NCBI RefSeq assembly: GCF_009727055.1
Contig: NC_052356.1
Span: 1,318,780-1,382,779, forward strand
Direction of reading: 5' to 3'
From: Benincasa hispida
Lineage: Eukaryota > Streptophyta > Magnoliopsida > Cucurbitales > Cucurbitaceae
DNA: 64,000 nt
Made by a program: the position numbers and the translations under genes. This document shows positions 1 to 11,302 of the stretch, in pieces (position 1 is the first letter of the stretch; each line of letters opens with the position of its first letter). The notes under the pieces are model-generated. The model saw only the letters and a list, made by a program, of their open reading frames with translations, searched no databases and was not told the DNA's origin.

Positions 1-630
1 ATTAACCGATAATGTTGCATTGAACATCTTAAACTATTAATCAAGAGTTGCATCATAATTAAACTATATGCCAATTAATTAAGAATATAGTGCATCCAAA
101 AATTAACCAAACACTTGTATTAAATTCTAGTGCTAAACCATGATGATTAGTTAATGACAATGCCTATTAACCTTTTTTTTATCTATCTGTAAGCCACTCA
201 AGACAACTAGATGAATCTAAAAACCTGCAACGCCACACATCCATGAGATGACCCTTGCTATTTTGGCAACCAACATAGAATAATTACGAATAACATGCTA
301 AGTTGATAGTAATTAACATAAATAAATTATTTGGTTTGTCAATCCTAACCATTCACACATGCTCTAGAAAATAAATAAATCTTACACTCCTGTGGTTAAG
401 TGTGCAACAAAAAATCGAAAATTCAAATCAATCAAAATAGATCCAATTGTTTGACTTAATTTTTTAGTATAAAATTGGACATATTAGTTTGTATATAGAG
501 AAAATCAAAAGGTATTAGTTCGGATCAATCTTTTATTAGAAAAATCAACCAAAACTATACATATACCCTTGAAAATAAACTCTTCATTAGGTATCTTTTA
601 AGGTTATTTTTAAATATAGAAAAATAAACT
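1..630. other. Gene-free AT-rich flank
   Basis: I see no open frame with a recognisable protein and no RNA gene here. The sequence is AT-rich and stop-dense on both strands, as expected for plant intergenic DNA. Confidence 0.6.
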
Positions 631-788
631 AAAATATTTACAAAATATAACAAAATTTTAGAACCATCAATGATAGACACAGATAGACTTCTATCTGTGT
701 CTATCAGTGATATTGTAGATACTGATAGAAGTCTATCAGTGTCTATCATTGATAGTTCTAAAATTTTGTTATATCTTGTAAATATTTT
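631..788. repeat. Foldback MITE-like inverted repeat
   Basis: The two halves are near-perfect inverted copies. The left arm (about 631-679) holds TAACAAAATTTTAGAAC and ATCAATGATAGACAC; the right arm (about 742-788) holds their complements. The centre repeats the GATAGACTTCTATC and GATAGAAGTCTATC theme. A transcript would fold into one long hairpin. Related motifs recur at 25.8-26.0 kb and in the Ole e 1-like gene intron near 57.8 kb, so it is a dispersed family. A short ORF crossing it is an accident of the palindrome. Confidence 0.75.
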
Positions 789-1299
789 CAAGAGTTTTAC
801 CATTTGAAATAATTTCTCTATCTTTTAAGTATTTTAATTATTATGGTGCTTTATATTTGATCTTTAGATAAAAGACCAATATTATGGAGTGTGTATGTCT
901 TTTTATTTAGAAAAGCGACAAGAAAAAAAAACAAAAATGTCAAATTTCAATTTATAAAAAAAGAAATAGACCCAATTTAAATTTAAATTTAACAAAAAAA
1001 AACTGGTTCAAAACATAGTGGAAATAAGAAAGAAAAAGAGAAAATGTCAAGAATCGAGAACCAAACCAATAATAAACTGGTCCAAATAAAATCAATATAA
1101 TCCATTGGTTTTATTCTTTATTAGACATTGGTTTCAATCCATTCTTTGTAAAATCGATTGGTTTGGTATGATTCTTGATTGCCCTAAAACCAACCATCAC
1201 TCTACCCATGGTGATGAGTAAGCTAAAATCAGGCTTCGTTTTGCTCGATGACAAATAAAAACTAAAGAAAACCCTATTAAGAAAATCGAAGAGAGAAAT

Positions 1300-2040
1300 G
1301 GGGGAGAAGGGCTGGAGGCTGAATTAAAATGAAAAGAGGCTTTTATAGGTCCGTCAACAGCATTGCGACACTGCACCTCTATTCGTTGGAAAAAGTTTAT
1401 GTCGTGGTGCGCGGGTGTTGTAGTTCTACGACGACGCCATAGGATAGTATCGTGGCGCCATCTCGTATGATGCCCTTATGTTTTGAGTGTTGTCCTGGCA
1501 CTGCCCAGCACTGTGTTGCCACAACGTTTAGGGGTATTTCCATCCTTCGAAGCATAAGATGCTTTATTAAGCTTTTAATACCTCCAAAATAAACCTGAAA
1601 CATCCATAATACTCTAAAATGCATGTGATGCTCAAGTTCCTACAAATATAAATATTTAAATTCATTAATCAATCTAAACGAGCGAAACTAAAGGTACTAA
1701 GATAGCTCATTTAGGCAGCAGCGGAGGTGAGATCGGCAATGGCTGGAACTAAAGACATAGAAAGAGGAGAGAGAGAAGGAAGGAGGCTACCAAAGGTCAC
1801 TGGGGGTAAGGTTAACAGTGGCGGCTCGGCATACATGAGCAGTACACGGGCTGCTAGCCGTGGTGGCTGAGGAGGAAAATTTCCAAATCCTTCCATGTAT
1901 TCCGAACTAATTTCAATGAACCAATTATCCTTTCTAATCTAATTAATTTTTTTGCTCCAAAATCTAAAATTAAATGGAAATAAGATCCAAGTAATTTAAG
2001 ATAAATAATTTAAGAATTATCTAGAACTCGGGATGTTACA
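1300..2040 (-). mobile_element. Probable Ty3/gypsy LTR fragment
   Basis: Read on the minus strand, position 2040 starts with TGTAACATCCCGAGTT, the style of LTR 5' edge common to many plant gypsy elements. It is followed by GC-richer leader-like sequence with short CDS-like frames that match no protein I know. The far boundary is not clear, and I found no second LTR or pol domain joined to it, so it may be a solo or truncated LTR. A similar edge appears at 16,465. Confidence 0.4.
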
Positions 2041-2111
2041 ATTTTCTTTTTTATTATTTTGTTGGTGAAATTGTTTATTAGTCTACATTTTTTTTTTTTG
2101 TTATAGAAGAG

Positions 2112-2240
2112 ATGATTTCAAATAATTTTAATTATATTCCCACGGCTAGTGTTAACCATGGGGAGAAACTGAAGAATTTGATGGTATTGATTTCAAATAT
2201 TGGCAATAAAAGATGTTATTTTTTAAGGGATTTGAATCTC
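2112..2240 (+). pseudogene. Ty1/copia gag N-terminal remnant
   Basis: The plus-strand translation contains NHGEKLK, then, after a frame change, FDGIDFKYWQ and KMLFF. This matches the start of a common copia Gag (pattern NHxEKPEKFxGxxFKRWQQKMLF). At least one frameshift and a stop interrupt it. It ends where LTR-type sequence begins near 2250, so a later LTR insertion probably cut the gag. No PBS or 5' LTR is recognisable upstream. The coding role is only inferred from the short conserved block. Confidence 0.55.
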
Positions 2241-2248
2241 CGCCAAAA

Positions 2249-3868
2249 CGTAGGATTGCTTTCTTTAATTTCTTGAAACAATTAAAAACAAGTAAACAAG
2301 AAAAGGTTAAGAACCATAGGAAAATTCTTCTTCTCTATCACCTCTATTCTTAAAAAGCGTAGGATTGCTTTCTTTAATTTCTTGAAACAATTAAAAACAA
2401 GTAAACAAGAAAAGGTTAAGAACCATATCGTCTCTGATACGTGATCTCCTCTTGAAACTGGTAATCTATTTCTTGAATTCTTTTCATTCCACGAGGTCTT
2501 CCTTGCTAGACTCTGAAAAGGATCCGATTTATAAGAATGGATCAGGAGAGTTTGAGAGTAATTGTAGAGATTATTCTTGTAGATAGTGTATTCTATGTGA
2601 GCTCCAAGGGCCCTATTTATAGAACCTTATAAGTTACACATAATCCTATTGGGATAATCGTTCTGTAGAGATTTTTAATTAAATATTTAATAATGTTCAA
2701 TATTAATAAATATCTACCAAAATAATATCTCATATTAAATTGTTTAAAATATTTAAATCATATTTAAATATTTATTTTCTGTACGATCTTTAATTTGAAT
2801 CTCATCCAAATTAGATAGTTAATTATTTGAATCCAATTCAAATAAATTAATTAATTCTCCCTCTATTTATTTAATTAAAATCTTATTTAAATTAAATAAT
2901 ATATTTATATGGATATCGTCCAAATAACTAATTAATTTTTCATTTTATAAAGTTATTATTTGAATCTCATTCAAATAAAATTTATAAAAGTTATATATTA
3001 ACTATATCCAATACAATTAACATTTTCTCTCAAAAAATTTTAACAATTCAAATTTTTTTCCTATCATAATTGATCATTATTGGTCTGTGGTGAGCTAGCA
3101 AGGGGAGCTTATGGAGCTTCCAATGATCCAAGATTAATTAATTAATTAAATTAATCTTCATTCATTAATTATAGGGCAAACCACTATAGACCCATAGTTA
3201 AACTCTTATGCATGTAAGACAAGTTGTGTCATGGATATAACCAATATAAGCAAGTCGATCCTACACGAATTGTTTATAATTACAGTTGGGTTAGAAAGTC
3301 CGTTTTATCCCAATAATTACATCTTTTCCTTAAGTGCCACTGATTCCTCTAATGAACAGTTTATTTATGCCCAACCATAAACTAAGTCACTCTTGGGCCA
3401 ATGAGAAGGTGGGATCCATTTGTTCAAGGTCCGAAACCATAACTTAAGGGAACTACCCATCTACTTGCCCTATATGGGAAAGAGTGAATTCCATCTTGTG
3501 AAGTTATATTCCCAACTCCCCATTTAGTTGAGTCTCCAAAATAGTAAGCTTATTGAGTTGACAACTTGAGCCACTCTCACCCATGCAAATCAAAGGGTCG
3601 ATCCCACAGACAAAAGTTCATAAATCACTCAGGATTAATGTCATGTCGTACATGATCATCTTATGAGATATTAATCTCAAGTAACGGATTTATATAGAGA
3701 GATTAAATATTTTGTGGTCTGATCTTATACCAACTCTTTGTATAGGATAACTCCACTCACATGTCTCCACATGAACAGTTTAGATCAAACCATTTGTAAC
3801 TATTACAAAGTGAGTCGTATCCATAGTGTCACCAAGACAAGGCACCCAACCTTATCCATATATTATAG
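2249..3868 (-). mobile_element. Copia-type LTR, copy 1 (minus orientation)
   Basis: This is one of several related long LTRs in the window. It carries the shared block starting near GGTCTGTGGTGAGCTAGC (about 3083) and ending at the CCACATGAACAGTT/AACCTTATCC region near 3860. A minus-strand TATA box (CTATAAATAGGG, 2611-2622) fits an LTR promoter reading leftwards. The middle is very AT-rich with repeated TATTTGAAT/ATTCAAAT motifs. The expected terminal CCCAACA on the right is missing, so this copy is incomplete. The left edge falls at the TAGGATTG motif, which also sits at the inner edge of the 16.5-kb and 24.7-kb LTRs. Confidence 0.6.
2251..2427. repeat. 68-bp exact direct duplication, 109-bp spacing
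   Basis: Positions 2251-2318 and 2360-2427 look identical (both start TAGGATTGCTTTCTTTAATT and end AAGAACCATA). The 41-bp spacer is CT-rich. This is a local tandem duplication at the LTR edge. The lack of divergence means it is young, or an assembly effect. Confidence 0.8.
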
Positions 3869-4035
3869 TGAAGGATCTCAAATCGAAGAGTACCATGAGC
3901 GTGTTCGGATCGCTCCGATCTCATAGTGACCGAAATACATAAATATGCATTCAACACATACAGTTATGCAAACAAATATTAATTATCGGTATGCTTTGAA
4001 CAATAAAATAACAAGGGGAATAGTTCCATACCAAT
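3869..4035 (-). other. Leader remnant with decayed primer-binding site
   Basis: This is a short stretch between LTR copies 1 and 2. Next to the TGAAG edge of LTR copy 2, the plus strand reads CCATACCAAT (about 4026-4035). On the minus strand that is ATTGGTATGG, a decayed form of the initiator-Met primer site TGGTATCAGAGC. The remaining bases have no recognisable coding content. Confidence 0.4.
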
Positions 4036-4329
4036 TGAAGACGTTTTTCACACTTCGGAACTCCAACGCAGCGGAAACTCTCCAGCGATCTACCAACGCC
4101 CAGCAGTAGTGTCAACAAAAATAGCACGAATAACTGCAAACATGAGCGCCATGGGGATGACACCACCACTAAATAGCCTCTGGTATTCTCGGAGTGAAAA
4201 CCTAAAGGGTAGTCTTTGGTGAATTTGGTAGAGGAAGGAGGAACGCGAATTGTGTAGGTGTTAACCAAGTGGGAGGGAAGAAAACGCTATCGCATAGCAG
4301 AAATGCTTATCATTTAGAAGGAGCTACAC

Positions 4330-4446
4330 AATCGTGTAGGATTTACTGAACGATCGTCCTACACGATCATTTGATAAAATCGGCACACTATATGATCGTT
4401 TAGAGAAGCTATCTGATCGTTTAGGCGCGAGGTAGACGATCGTTTA
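4330..4446. repeat. ATGATCGTTTAG-type motif cluster in LTR copy 2
   Basis: About six degenerate copies of (A/T)(A/C)GATCGTTTAG or its complement are packed into roughly 120 bp. The core CGATCG is a perfect palindrome. The same motif forms a longer array at 23.63-24.38 kb and appears sparsely at 9.6-9.83 kb, always inside copia-related noncoding sequence. Confidence 0.6.
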
Positions 4447-5754
4447 GTGGAGAGGCGAATATCATATAGGCTCTCGTTTTTCTTAAGCGGTCATTTTGCT
4501 TTCTACCAACGCGCGCTCTCTTTTCTCTTCGAGCGATTAAACGACAGAGTAAAAATGAAAACATTTTTCATTTTAACTTATCGGTTACAATAACTAACGT
4601 TGCCCATTAACCCACGTTCGAACGTGAAATTTGGATTAATTATCATATAATTAACCAACTAATTAATTAATAAATATAATCATATTATATTTTTATCCTA
4701 TAGTTTGATATCACATATCTACTATAGTATTTTTACCTCTACTTAATATAAATCATATTTATATCTAATTTCCTCCAAATAATGTATCTCATATATTTAG
4801 CCAATTATATCATATATAATTAACCAGTCCAATTATATCATATATAATCAAACTTCTTCTTGTCAATTTGAACATTTCAAATTAACCCAAATATTGGTTC
4901 TTGACTTTATCCAAGCTACCCAGGGGACGTAATGAACCTGTGGCTCGAAGCTCCAACGGTCCGTGAATAGCTGACTAAACTCTTTAGCCACGAGATCTAC
5001 CATCTGTTAATGGTCAGGCATTCCATTAAAGACCAACAACTGAACTCTTCTTACTACAGATATATTTTTGTGTCCATCGGATATAACCAATCATGAGTAC
5101 GATGACCCTTCATAAAAGCTCGTAAGTACAGCTGGGCCAAATTACCATTATGCTTCTGTAGTTACATCTTACTCCTTAAGTACCACTGATTCCTCTAATG
5201 AACAATACAACATAGTCCAACTATGTGTGAAACACCTCTCGGGCCAAGAGAAGGTGTGTGGCGCCATATCGTTCAAGCCCCGGAATCAGTCCTTAAGGGA
5301 GCTATCTATCTACTTACCCCTGCCTCGGGGAAGGAGTGAATTCAATCTTGTGTAGCTGAGTTCCCAGCTCCCAAATCAGACGAATCCCCAAAATGATAGG
5401 TTTGAATCGGCGACCTGGCCACTCGCACCCATACAAATCAAAGGACCGTCCTTAATGGTAGAAGTTCCCAACTCACTTAGGATTGATGTCATGTTATCTA
5501 TGGTCATCCTAGTGAAGTGAAGTCTCTATCATGAATGGTATTATATAACGAGACATTAATACTTCGTGGTCAGGTCTTATACAAACTCTTTGTATAGGAC
5601 TTGTATAGGACACCCCCGCTCGCATGTCCCCAACACGAATGATCAGGATTAGACCATCTGTGACAATTCACAACACTTGTGACCATTCCACAAAGCGAGC
5701 CGCATCCATAACATTACCAAGATAAGGTTTCCCTTCTATATCCATATACTACAG

Positions 5755-5861
5755 ACCATTTTGGTTATCACTCAAGACATGATCCACTTGTATGTCACCA
5801 CATACATNACCATTTTGGTTATCACTCAAGACATGATCCACTTGTATGTCACCACATACAT
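5755..5861. repeat. Exact 53-bp duplication around a single N
   Basis: Positions 5755-5807 and 5809-5861 are identical and separated only by N at 5808. The unit occurs once in the related LTRs as far as I can see. This pattern is best explained by a scaffold gap whose two flanks overlap, closed with a placeholder base, rather than by a real tandem repeat. Confidence 0.85.
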
Positions 5862-6143
5862 GCTTGAGTCACATACAGATAACTAGGGATTTTATATTTA
5901 TTGATTTGTGGTAAAGCAAATAAAAAAAAAAAAAAAAAAAAAAAAAAGATGTGAAGTAAATATCATATATTAACAACACAAGCATTCGTACAAACTGTTT
6001 ACAATAACCTTGGACCTTTTGATTTATTGGATAATGTTATGCAAATGATAATTAACACAAAATAAAATAATTAACAACTTATTTTATTGAATGATAAATA
6101 GTTTATTTACAAAACTATGAGTTTTAGGGCATAAACCCCAACA

Positions 6144-6409
6144 GTTTTAACTCATTGCATTTAAGGGAGAGACTGACAAAGAAAACAACTTGCATTTGAT
6201 GTAAAAAAGTATGCAAGATATCTTTACAAGAATTATATATTGAATAGTTCGAACAACACACTTTACAAAAAGTGTATAATAGTGCTGATTTAACAAATAA
6301 TCTTTGGAATTCGCTGAAGAAAATAATATAAAACAAAAGTTGATGATTCAAGAATTTCATCGTCGACAAATATATGGATAAAAGATGGTGGAATCGAAAA
6401 TAGTGATCA
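6144..6409. other. 266-bp spacer between head-to-head LTRs
   Basis: This lies between the outer edges of LTR copy 2 (minus) and LTR copy 3 (plus). A minus-strand frame runs through it, but it is lysine/phenylalanine-rich by composition and resembles nothing I know. I see no PPT next to either LTR, so this is probably flanking host or older repeat DNA. Confidence 0.4.
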
Positions 6410-8296
6410 TATTGGGGTTTATGCCATAAGTCTCGTAGTTTATAATATATAAACAAATTATTTATTTAATAAAATAAAGAGTTATTTTATTTTATATTTA
6501 GACTTGCATAACTCAATCCAATAGTATGTGGTTGACATACAGATGGATCATATTCAAGTAATAACCTAAAAGGTCTATAGTATATGGATAAGGTTGGGTG
6601 CCTTATCTTGATGTCACTATGGATACGACCCACTTTGTAATCGTTACAAACGATGTGATCCAAAATTTACATATGGAGACATGCAAATGGGAGTATCCTA
6701 TATAAATGATTTATATAAGACTAGACTGCGAAATATTTAATCTCTCTTTGTAACACTGTTGGCTGAAGAGATAAATATTTCATAGGATGATTATTCGTAA
6801 CTCGATCTCAATCCTGAGCGAGTTATGGACTCGTGTCTCTGAGGGCTATTCTTTGATTTGTATGAGTGAGAGTGGCCCGAGCCCAAACTTACCATTTTAA
6901 GGACTTGTCCAAGTAGAGAACTGGAAATATAGCTACACAAGATGGAACTCACTCCTTCCTACTTTAGGAAAAATAAATGAATTGTTCCCTTAAGTACTGA
7001 CTTCGTGTCTTGAACAATGAGGTCTTGCCCTCTTAGTAGCCCAAGAAGGATTTAGTTTACAGTTGGACTAACGGATTGTACATTTCAATAGAATTTAAGG
7101 ACTAAGAGGTAATTATAGGGGTAAAACAATAATTTGATCCAACTATAATTACGAACAACTTATGAAGGATTGACTTATAGGTAATGGTTATATCCATAGA
7201 CACGAAATATTGTACATTGCGAGAATGCAGTTGTGAGTCTTTAGTGGAGTGCCTCATAGTTATGAATGTTGATTAATGTAATTAAAGAGTTAATTAATTA
7301 ATATCAGATCATTTGAGCTTTTAATATGTAGGCCCATTAGGTCCCTCAATAGCTCACTATGGGTAAAACAAGGAACAAAAGTTTTGAAATGATTTGAATT
7401 ATTCAAATTGATTAAGAATTTAATTATATATAATATAATTAATATAATTTATACAAATACATTATAATGTAAAGTTTATCTTGAATGAGATTCAAATTAA
7501 ACTATATATGTGTGAGTATATTTGAATAAGATTCAAATATTAATTAATATAAATTAGATTCATATTAAAACTATAGGTTAGAAGATAGAAACGTATTTGC
7601 ATATGATTCAAATCGAGTTCCATTAAATGTATTTAATTAATTAATTATTATTTTATTTATTTAATTATATTCATAGTGAGATTTAATATTTTATTAAATA
7701 AATAAAGTAACTCCCCTTATGGGAAGTTACAAAACGTGTGGGGCGAGGGAAGTTTACTCCCCTCTCAATGTGGAAGAGTTCTGCACTAAAAAAAAAAAAA
7801 ACAGAAGATCACACGTAAACTATTACTTCCTCCTCTCTCTAACAAAAACTCTCTCAAGAGACCACATCATAGAGAAAAGTTTTCTGAGAGAATAATTTCT
7901 TCTTTTTCCATTCCTCTTTCAAAAATACGGTAGCTTTTCCCCCTTTTTCGTTCGCCTCTTTGGTCTTAAAAAGGCTGGTTTTAAGAATGAGTGATTGTCC
8001 TTCACAAACTGTTTCTTGTCGGAGAATGGCAAGAAAAATCCAGTGATGGTGTTTTGTACGTGAAAGAATAAGTTCCTGCTTCAAAATCTAGAGAAAATTT
8101 TAAAGAACGGTCTTCAAAAGTAAAAATCCTGTCCTTCTGTAATTTAATTCAAAAAGCATGATTAAAATTCTATGATTTTTCTTCTTTGTGTTCTTAATTT
8201 CTAAATCTCAAATTAATGGCAAGACGTTAAATTAATTCCACAAGGGATTCAATCACTTCATATCAGTCAAGTTCAAGAAATCTAAGTAATTTTTCA
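6410..8296 (+). mobile_element. Copia-type LTR, copy 3 (plus orientation, 5' LTR)
   Basis: This LTR is about 1.89 kb. It begins TATTGGGGTTTATGCC (expected TGTTGGGG, so the terminal G has mutated) and ends TTTTCA at 8296, followed by TGGTATTGCAATGC, a decayed initiator-Met primer site. The block 6600-7360 is the reverse complement of the shared block in copies 1 and 2. CT-rich sequence with a run of A's near 7790-7860 is consistent with the R/U5 region. It is followed by a copia gag remnant in the same orientation, supporting its role as the 5' LTR of that element. Confidence 0.65.
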
Positions 8297-8579
8297 TGGT
8301 ATTGCAATGCCACAAGGCAGAGCTATAATGCTTATCTTGTGGATTGCTTCTATGAACGGCGTGTGCACTAGTGCTGCAAGTCTTGCGCGGCGTCGTGCCT
8401 CCTTTGTCCAATTTTTGATGTTTTGGCTCTCGTAGGTTGCTAAGTGCTCTATTTTTTTTGTTCGTTTTGCATCCAAAACGTCCCTAGGCTTTCTTTGCTT
8501 AATTACCTATCTAAGAACTCAATTAAACGTTAAATTCTTAAGAACTAACATGTTTTTGGCCAAGAAAAAAAAAAGCTTT
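8297..8579 (+). other. Copia leader between decayed PBS and gag
   Basis: This is noncoding leader downstream of LTR copy 3. It contains a short GC-richer part (8350-8410) and several stop codons. A minus-strand 60-codon frame lies here but shows no known domain. I treat the stretch as 5' untranslated retrotransposon sequence. Confidence 0.4.
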
Positions 8580-9051
8580 TTTATGGAGTTATCATGTAAT
8601 ACAAGCTGAGAATTTGTGCTTGAGTGAATTGTTTCCGGTAACATCAAAAATTAAAAAATCGCCCCTCATAGAAAAGTTTCAAAAAATATCTAAAGCATAA
8701 ACACAAAATTTGAAGAACTTGGTGGTTCGTCTTGGAATTGAAGACAACAACATAAATGCAATAAATAGTCTATGAATGGTGCTATATACCCAAGGCCAAT
8801 ATTATGGAAAATAGACCATAAAGACAATGAAAAGAAAATTTTATGTTGACGGTTCAAGTCAAAGCCAATGAATCACAAAAAAGTTCAATGTCTAATGGTT
8901 CATTTGCAACAAAATGGTAATTCGTTCTAAGGATTGTTATAAGCTAAAGAATTTTAAGGGAAGGAAATCTCAAGCTAATATCACATATGTTGATGCAATA
9001 TCGAATGGTGTTGCTAATATTGATCTATGTGCATTCATTTCAAATTGCAAC
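8580..9051 (+). pseudogene. Ty1/copia gag C-terminal half, interrupted
   Basis: Plus-strand frames read VIQAENLCLSELFPVTSK, then LVVRLGIEDNN, then after a frame change VIRSKDCYKLKNFKGRKSQ and ANITYVDAISNGVANIDL. This follows the order of a well-known plant copia Gag (UBN2 C-terminal part, basic zinc-knuckle region with only RSKDC left, then the linker before the protease). Several stops and frameshifts show it is dead. The homology stops at 9051, where a minus-oriented LTR begins; the next expected protein segment (MGNS...GKLVLKM) resumes at about 11,306. About 40 residues around the protease active site are lost at the junction. Confidence 0.7.
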
Positions 9052-11294
9052 TGAAGCGATCAAGTCCCCAGCGGAAGTAAATTATTGCTTTATTCTGATT
9101 TTGATTTAAAATAAAATAGGAAAGAAAAATTACACAAACAATATCATGTTCTAAATAAAAGTTTAAGCATAAAGATATTACCTTTATAAAAAATAAAAAA
9201 AACTCTTTTCATGCAATTTCCTTGTGTCGGTGTCATCTTCCTCCACAAGGTCTTTCTTGCTATGAAATGATTGGCTTGTGGGAGTCTTTAGAAAGGAGAG
9301 AGAATTGGAGATGTGTTTGGCTTGAAATGAATATGATGGGCTGATAACACACTGCACTATAAATCTTTTGGACTTAATGAAACCCATACCCTATTTTGAA
9401 TACCGGATACAACCTTTGTTCAAAACAAAAACACAAAACAATGTGCTAAAAGTAAAATCCGTGTTATAAGAAATCTTCACCCTACACCTTGATGGTTGTG
9501 ATTAGAGATAGGCACTTCTATTGTTTGTAGAACTCAAATGACTATTCCTTTCTATTCTTTGTTGCAAAGAAAATGGAGAGAAAGAAAGGAGAGAACCTGA
9601 GGGAGATGCTACCGAAAATCGCCTGGACGATGAGGCCGCTATCATCTAGTCGATTGGAGGTAAAGCAAGAAGTCGTCTAGAAGATAAGGGAAGAGTAGTC
9701 TAGACGATTAAGGCTTTACTGAAGATCTTCTAGACGATGGGGTTCAAAGTCGACGATGGTCTACGCGATAGAGATACTGAGGTAAACGATCGATGGCTAA
9801 ACGCTACACAATTGATGGCTCAATGGTAAACGATAGAACAAAGAAGATCGGAGAAGAAGATGAACATGATGATTTACGTGGTTCGACCAAGGATAGCCTA
9901 CGTCCACGGAGAAGCTGATGGGAGTTTTTTTATTAGGGGAGTTACAAGATTGATACAAGATAAGTTGTAATCCTTTCTTGAACACTCTGTTTTCTCTACT
10001 CTCTTACATTTACATGTAGTTACAAAATGTATATAAAAGTAGCTTGAATGTAACTTATTTGTAACAACCTTGAAGTTGTTTTCACCTTTCTGTAATAACA
10101 AGATGAGAGATTAGAGAACTTGAGAGAATTTGAGAAATGTGAAATTGTGAGAATTATGGAAAAAAAAAAAAAAAAAGAGAGAGAGAGACCCCTATTTTTT
10201 TTTTTTCCCTCTCATAGTGTTCCCATATAAAGGACATAATTAGGTTAGAACATTGAAATGTATATTTATCTCATAACCTATAGTTTTAATATGAACTTTA
10301 CTCATATTAAATGATTAATTATTTGAAAATCATATTCAAATACATCAATCTTCCTTTATTACATAGTTTTTAATATGAATCTCACCCATATTAATTTATG
10401 AATTATTTAAATCATATTCAATTACATTTGTTCTCACATACCATATATTTCTAATTTGAATTATATTCATAATTAACTATATAATAATATATCTTCTTAC
10501 ATTATAACTTATATTAATTGTATCCAATACTATAAATATATTTTTCCTTAATTAATTTGAACATTTCAATTTACTCTTTCTATATCTTAATTCTTGTTGG
10601 TCCGTTATGAGCTAGTAAGGGAATTTTATGGACCTACAGATTATAAGCTCAATAACTCGAGATTAATTAGTTAAACTCTTTAATTAATTAGCCTCCATTT
10701 ATTAATTATGAGATAAACCATTCTAGACACATGGTTGCACTCTCATGCACTACAAGGCAAGTTGTGTCCACAGATATAATCACTATATGTAAGTCGATTC
10801 TTCACTAGATGTTCGTAATTATAGCTAACTCAAATGTCTGTTTTACCTTTGTAATTATCTTTATGTCTATTAGTACCAATGATTCTCTAATGAACAATTT
10901 ATTTATGGTCTAACCATAAATATAGTCCTTATCGTGCTAAAGTTACGATTTACGAGAACTACTCATCTACTTACTCTATACGGGAAAAAGTAATCCCATC
11001 TTGTGAAATTACGTTTCTAGCTCCCGATTTGGTCAAGTCCTAAAAAATGGTGAGTCGATGCCTCTCTCACCCATGCAAATCAAAGGACGAGCTCTCATAG
11101 ACAGAAGTTCATAAATCACTTAGGATGAAGATCAAGACATATATGATCATCTTATGAAATATAAATTTCTTCAATTAACGGATTAAAAACTTCATGGTCT
11201 AGTCTTATACAGACACTTTCTATAGGATACCTCCACTCACATTTCTTCATATGAATGATTTGGACCAAATCTTTTGTAACAATTACAAAGTGAA
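9052..11294 (-). mobile_element. Solo-like copia LTR inserted into a copia element
   Basis: On the plus strand this begins TGAAGCGATC, like the TGAAG inner edge of LTR copy 2. It contains LTR blocks in the same order as copies 1 and 2 (GGTCCGTTATGAGCTAGTAAG at about 10,600; the CACATTTCTTCATATGAATG region near 11,250). The last several hundred bases, up to the expected CCCAACA, are missing. It sits exactly between the gag and protease/integrase parts of an older element, so it is a nested insertion. A CT/GA-rich and poly(A) stretch lies at 10,160-10,215. Confidence 0.6.
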
Positions 11295-11302
11295 GTACAA
11301 TT

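Larger units (their letters stand above)
4036..6143 (-). mobile_element. Copia-type LTR, copy 2 (minus orientation)
   Basis: This LTR is about 2.1 kb. In minus-strand reading it starts TGTTGGGGTTTATGCCC at 6143 and ends CTTCA at 4036, the TG...CA ends expected of an LTR. A decayed PBS lies beyond the 4036 end, so it would be a 5' LTR of an element running leftwards whose coding part is gone. It holds a CGATCGTTTAG cluster (4330-4446), a 14-bp palindrome CACGTTCGAACGTG near 4613, a poly(A) run (about 5920-5947) and the only ambiguous base (5808). Sequence between 4900 and 5880 matches LTR copies 1, 3 and 16.5-18.3 kb. Confidence 0.7.

Noticed and set aside
3951..4268. 105-codon minus-strand ORF
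   Set aside because: Lies across the PBS remnant and LTR edge; no domain.
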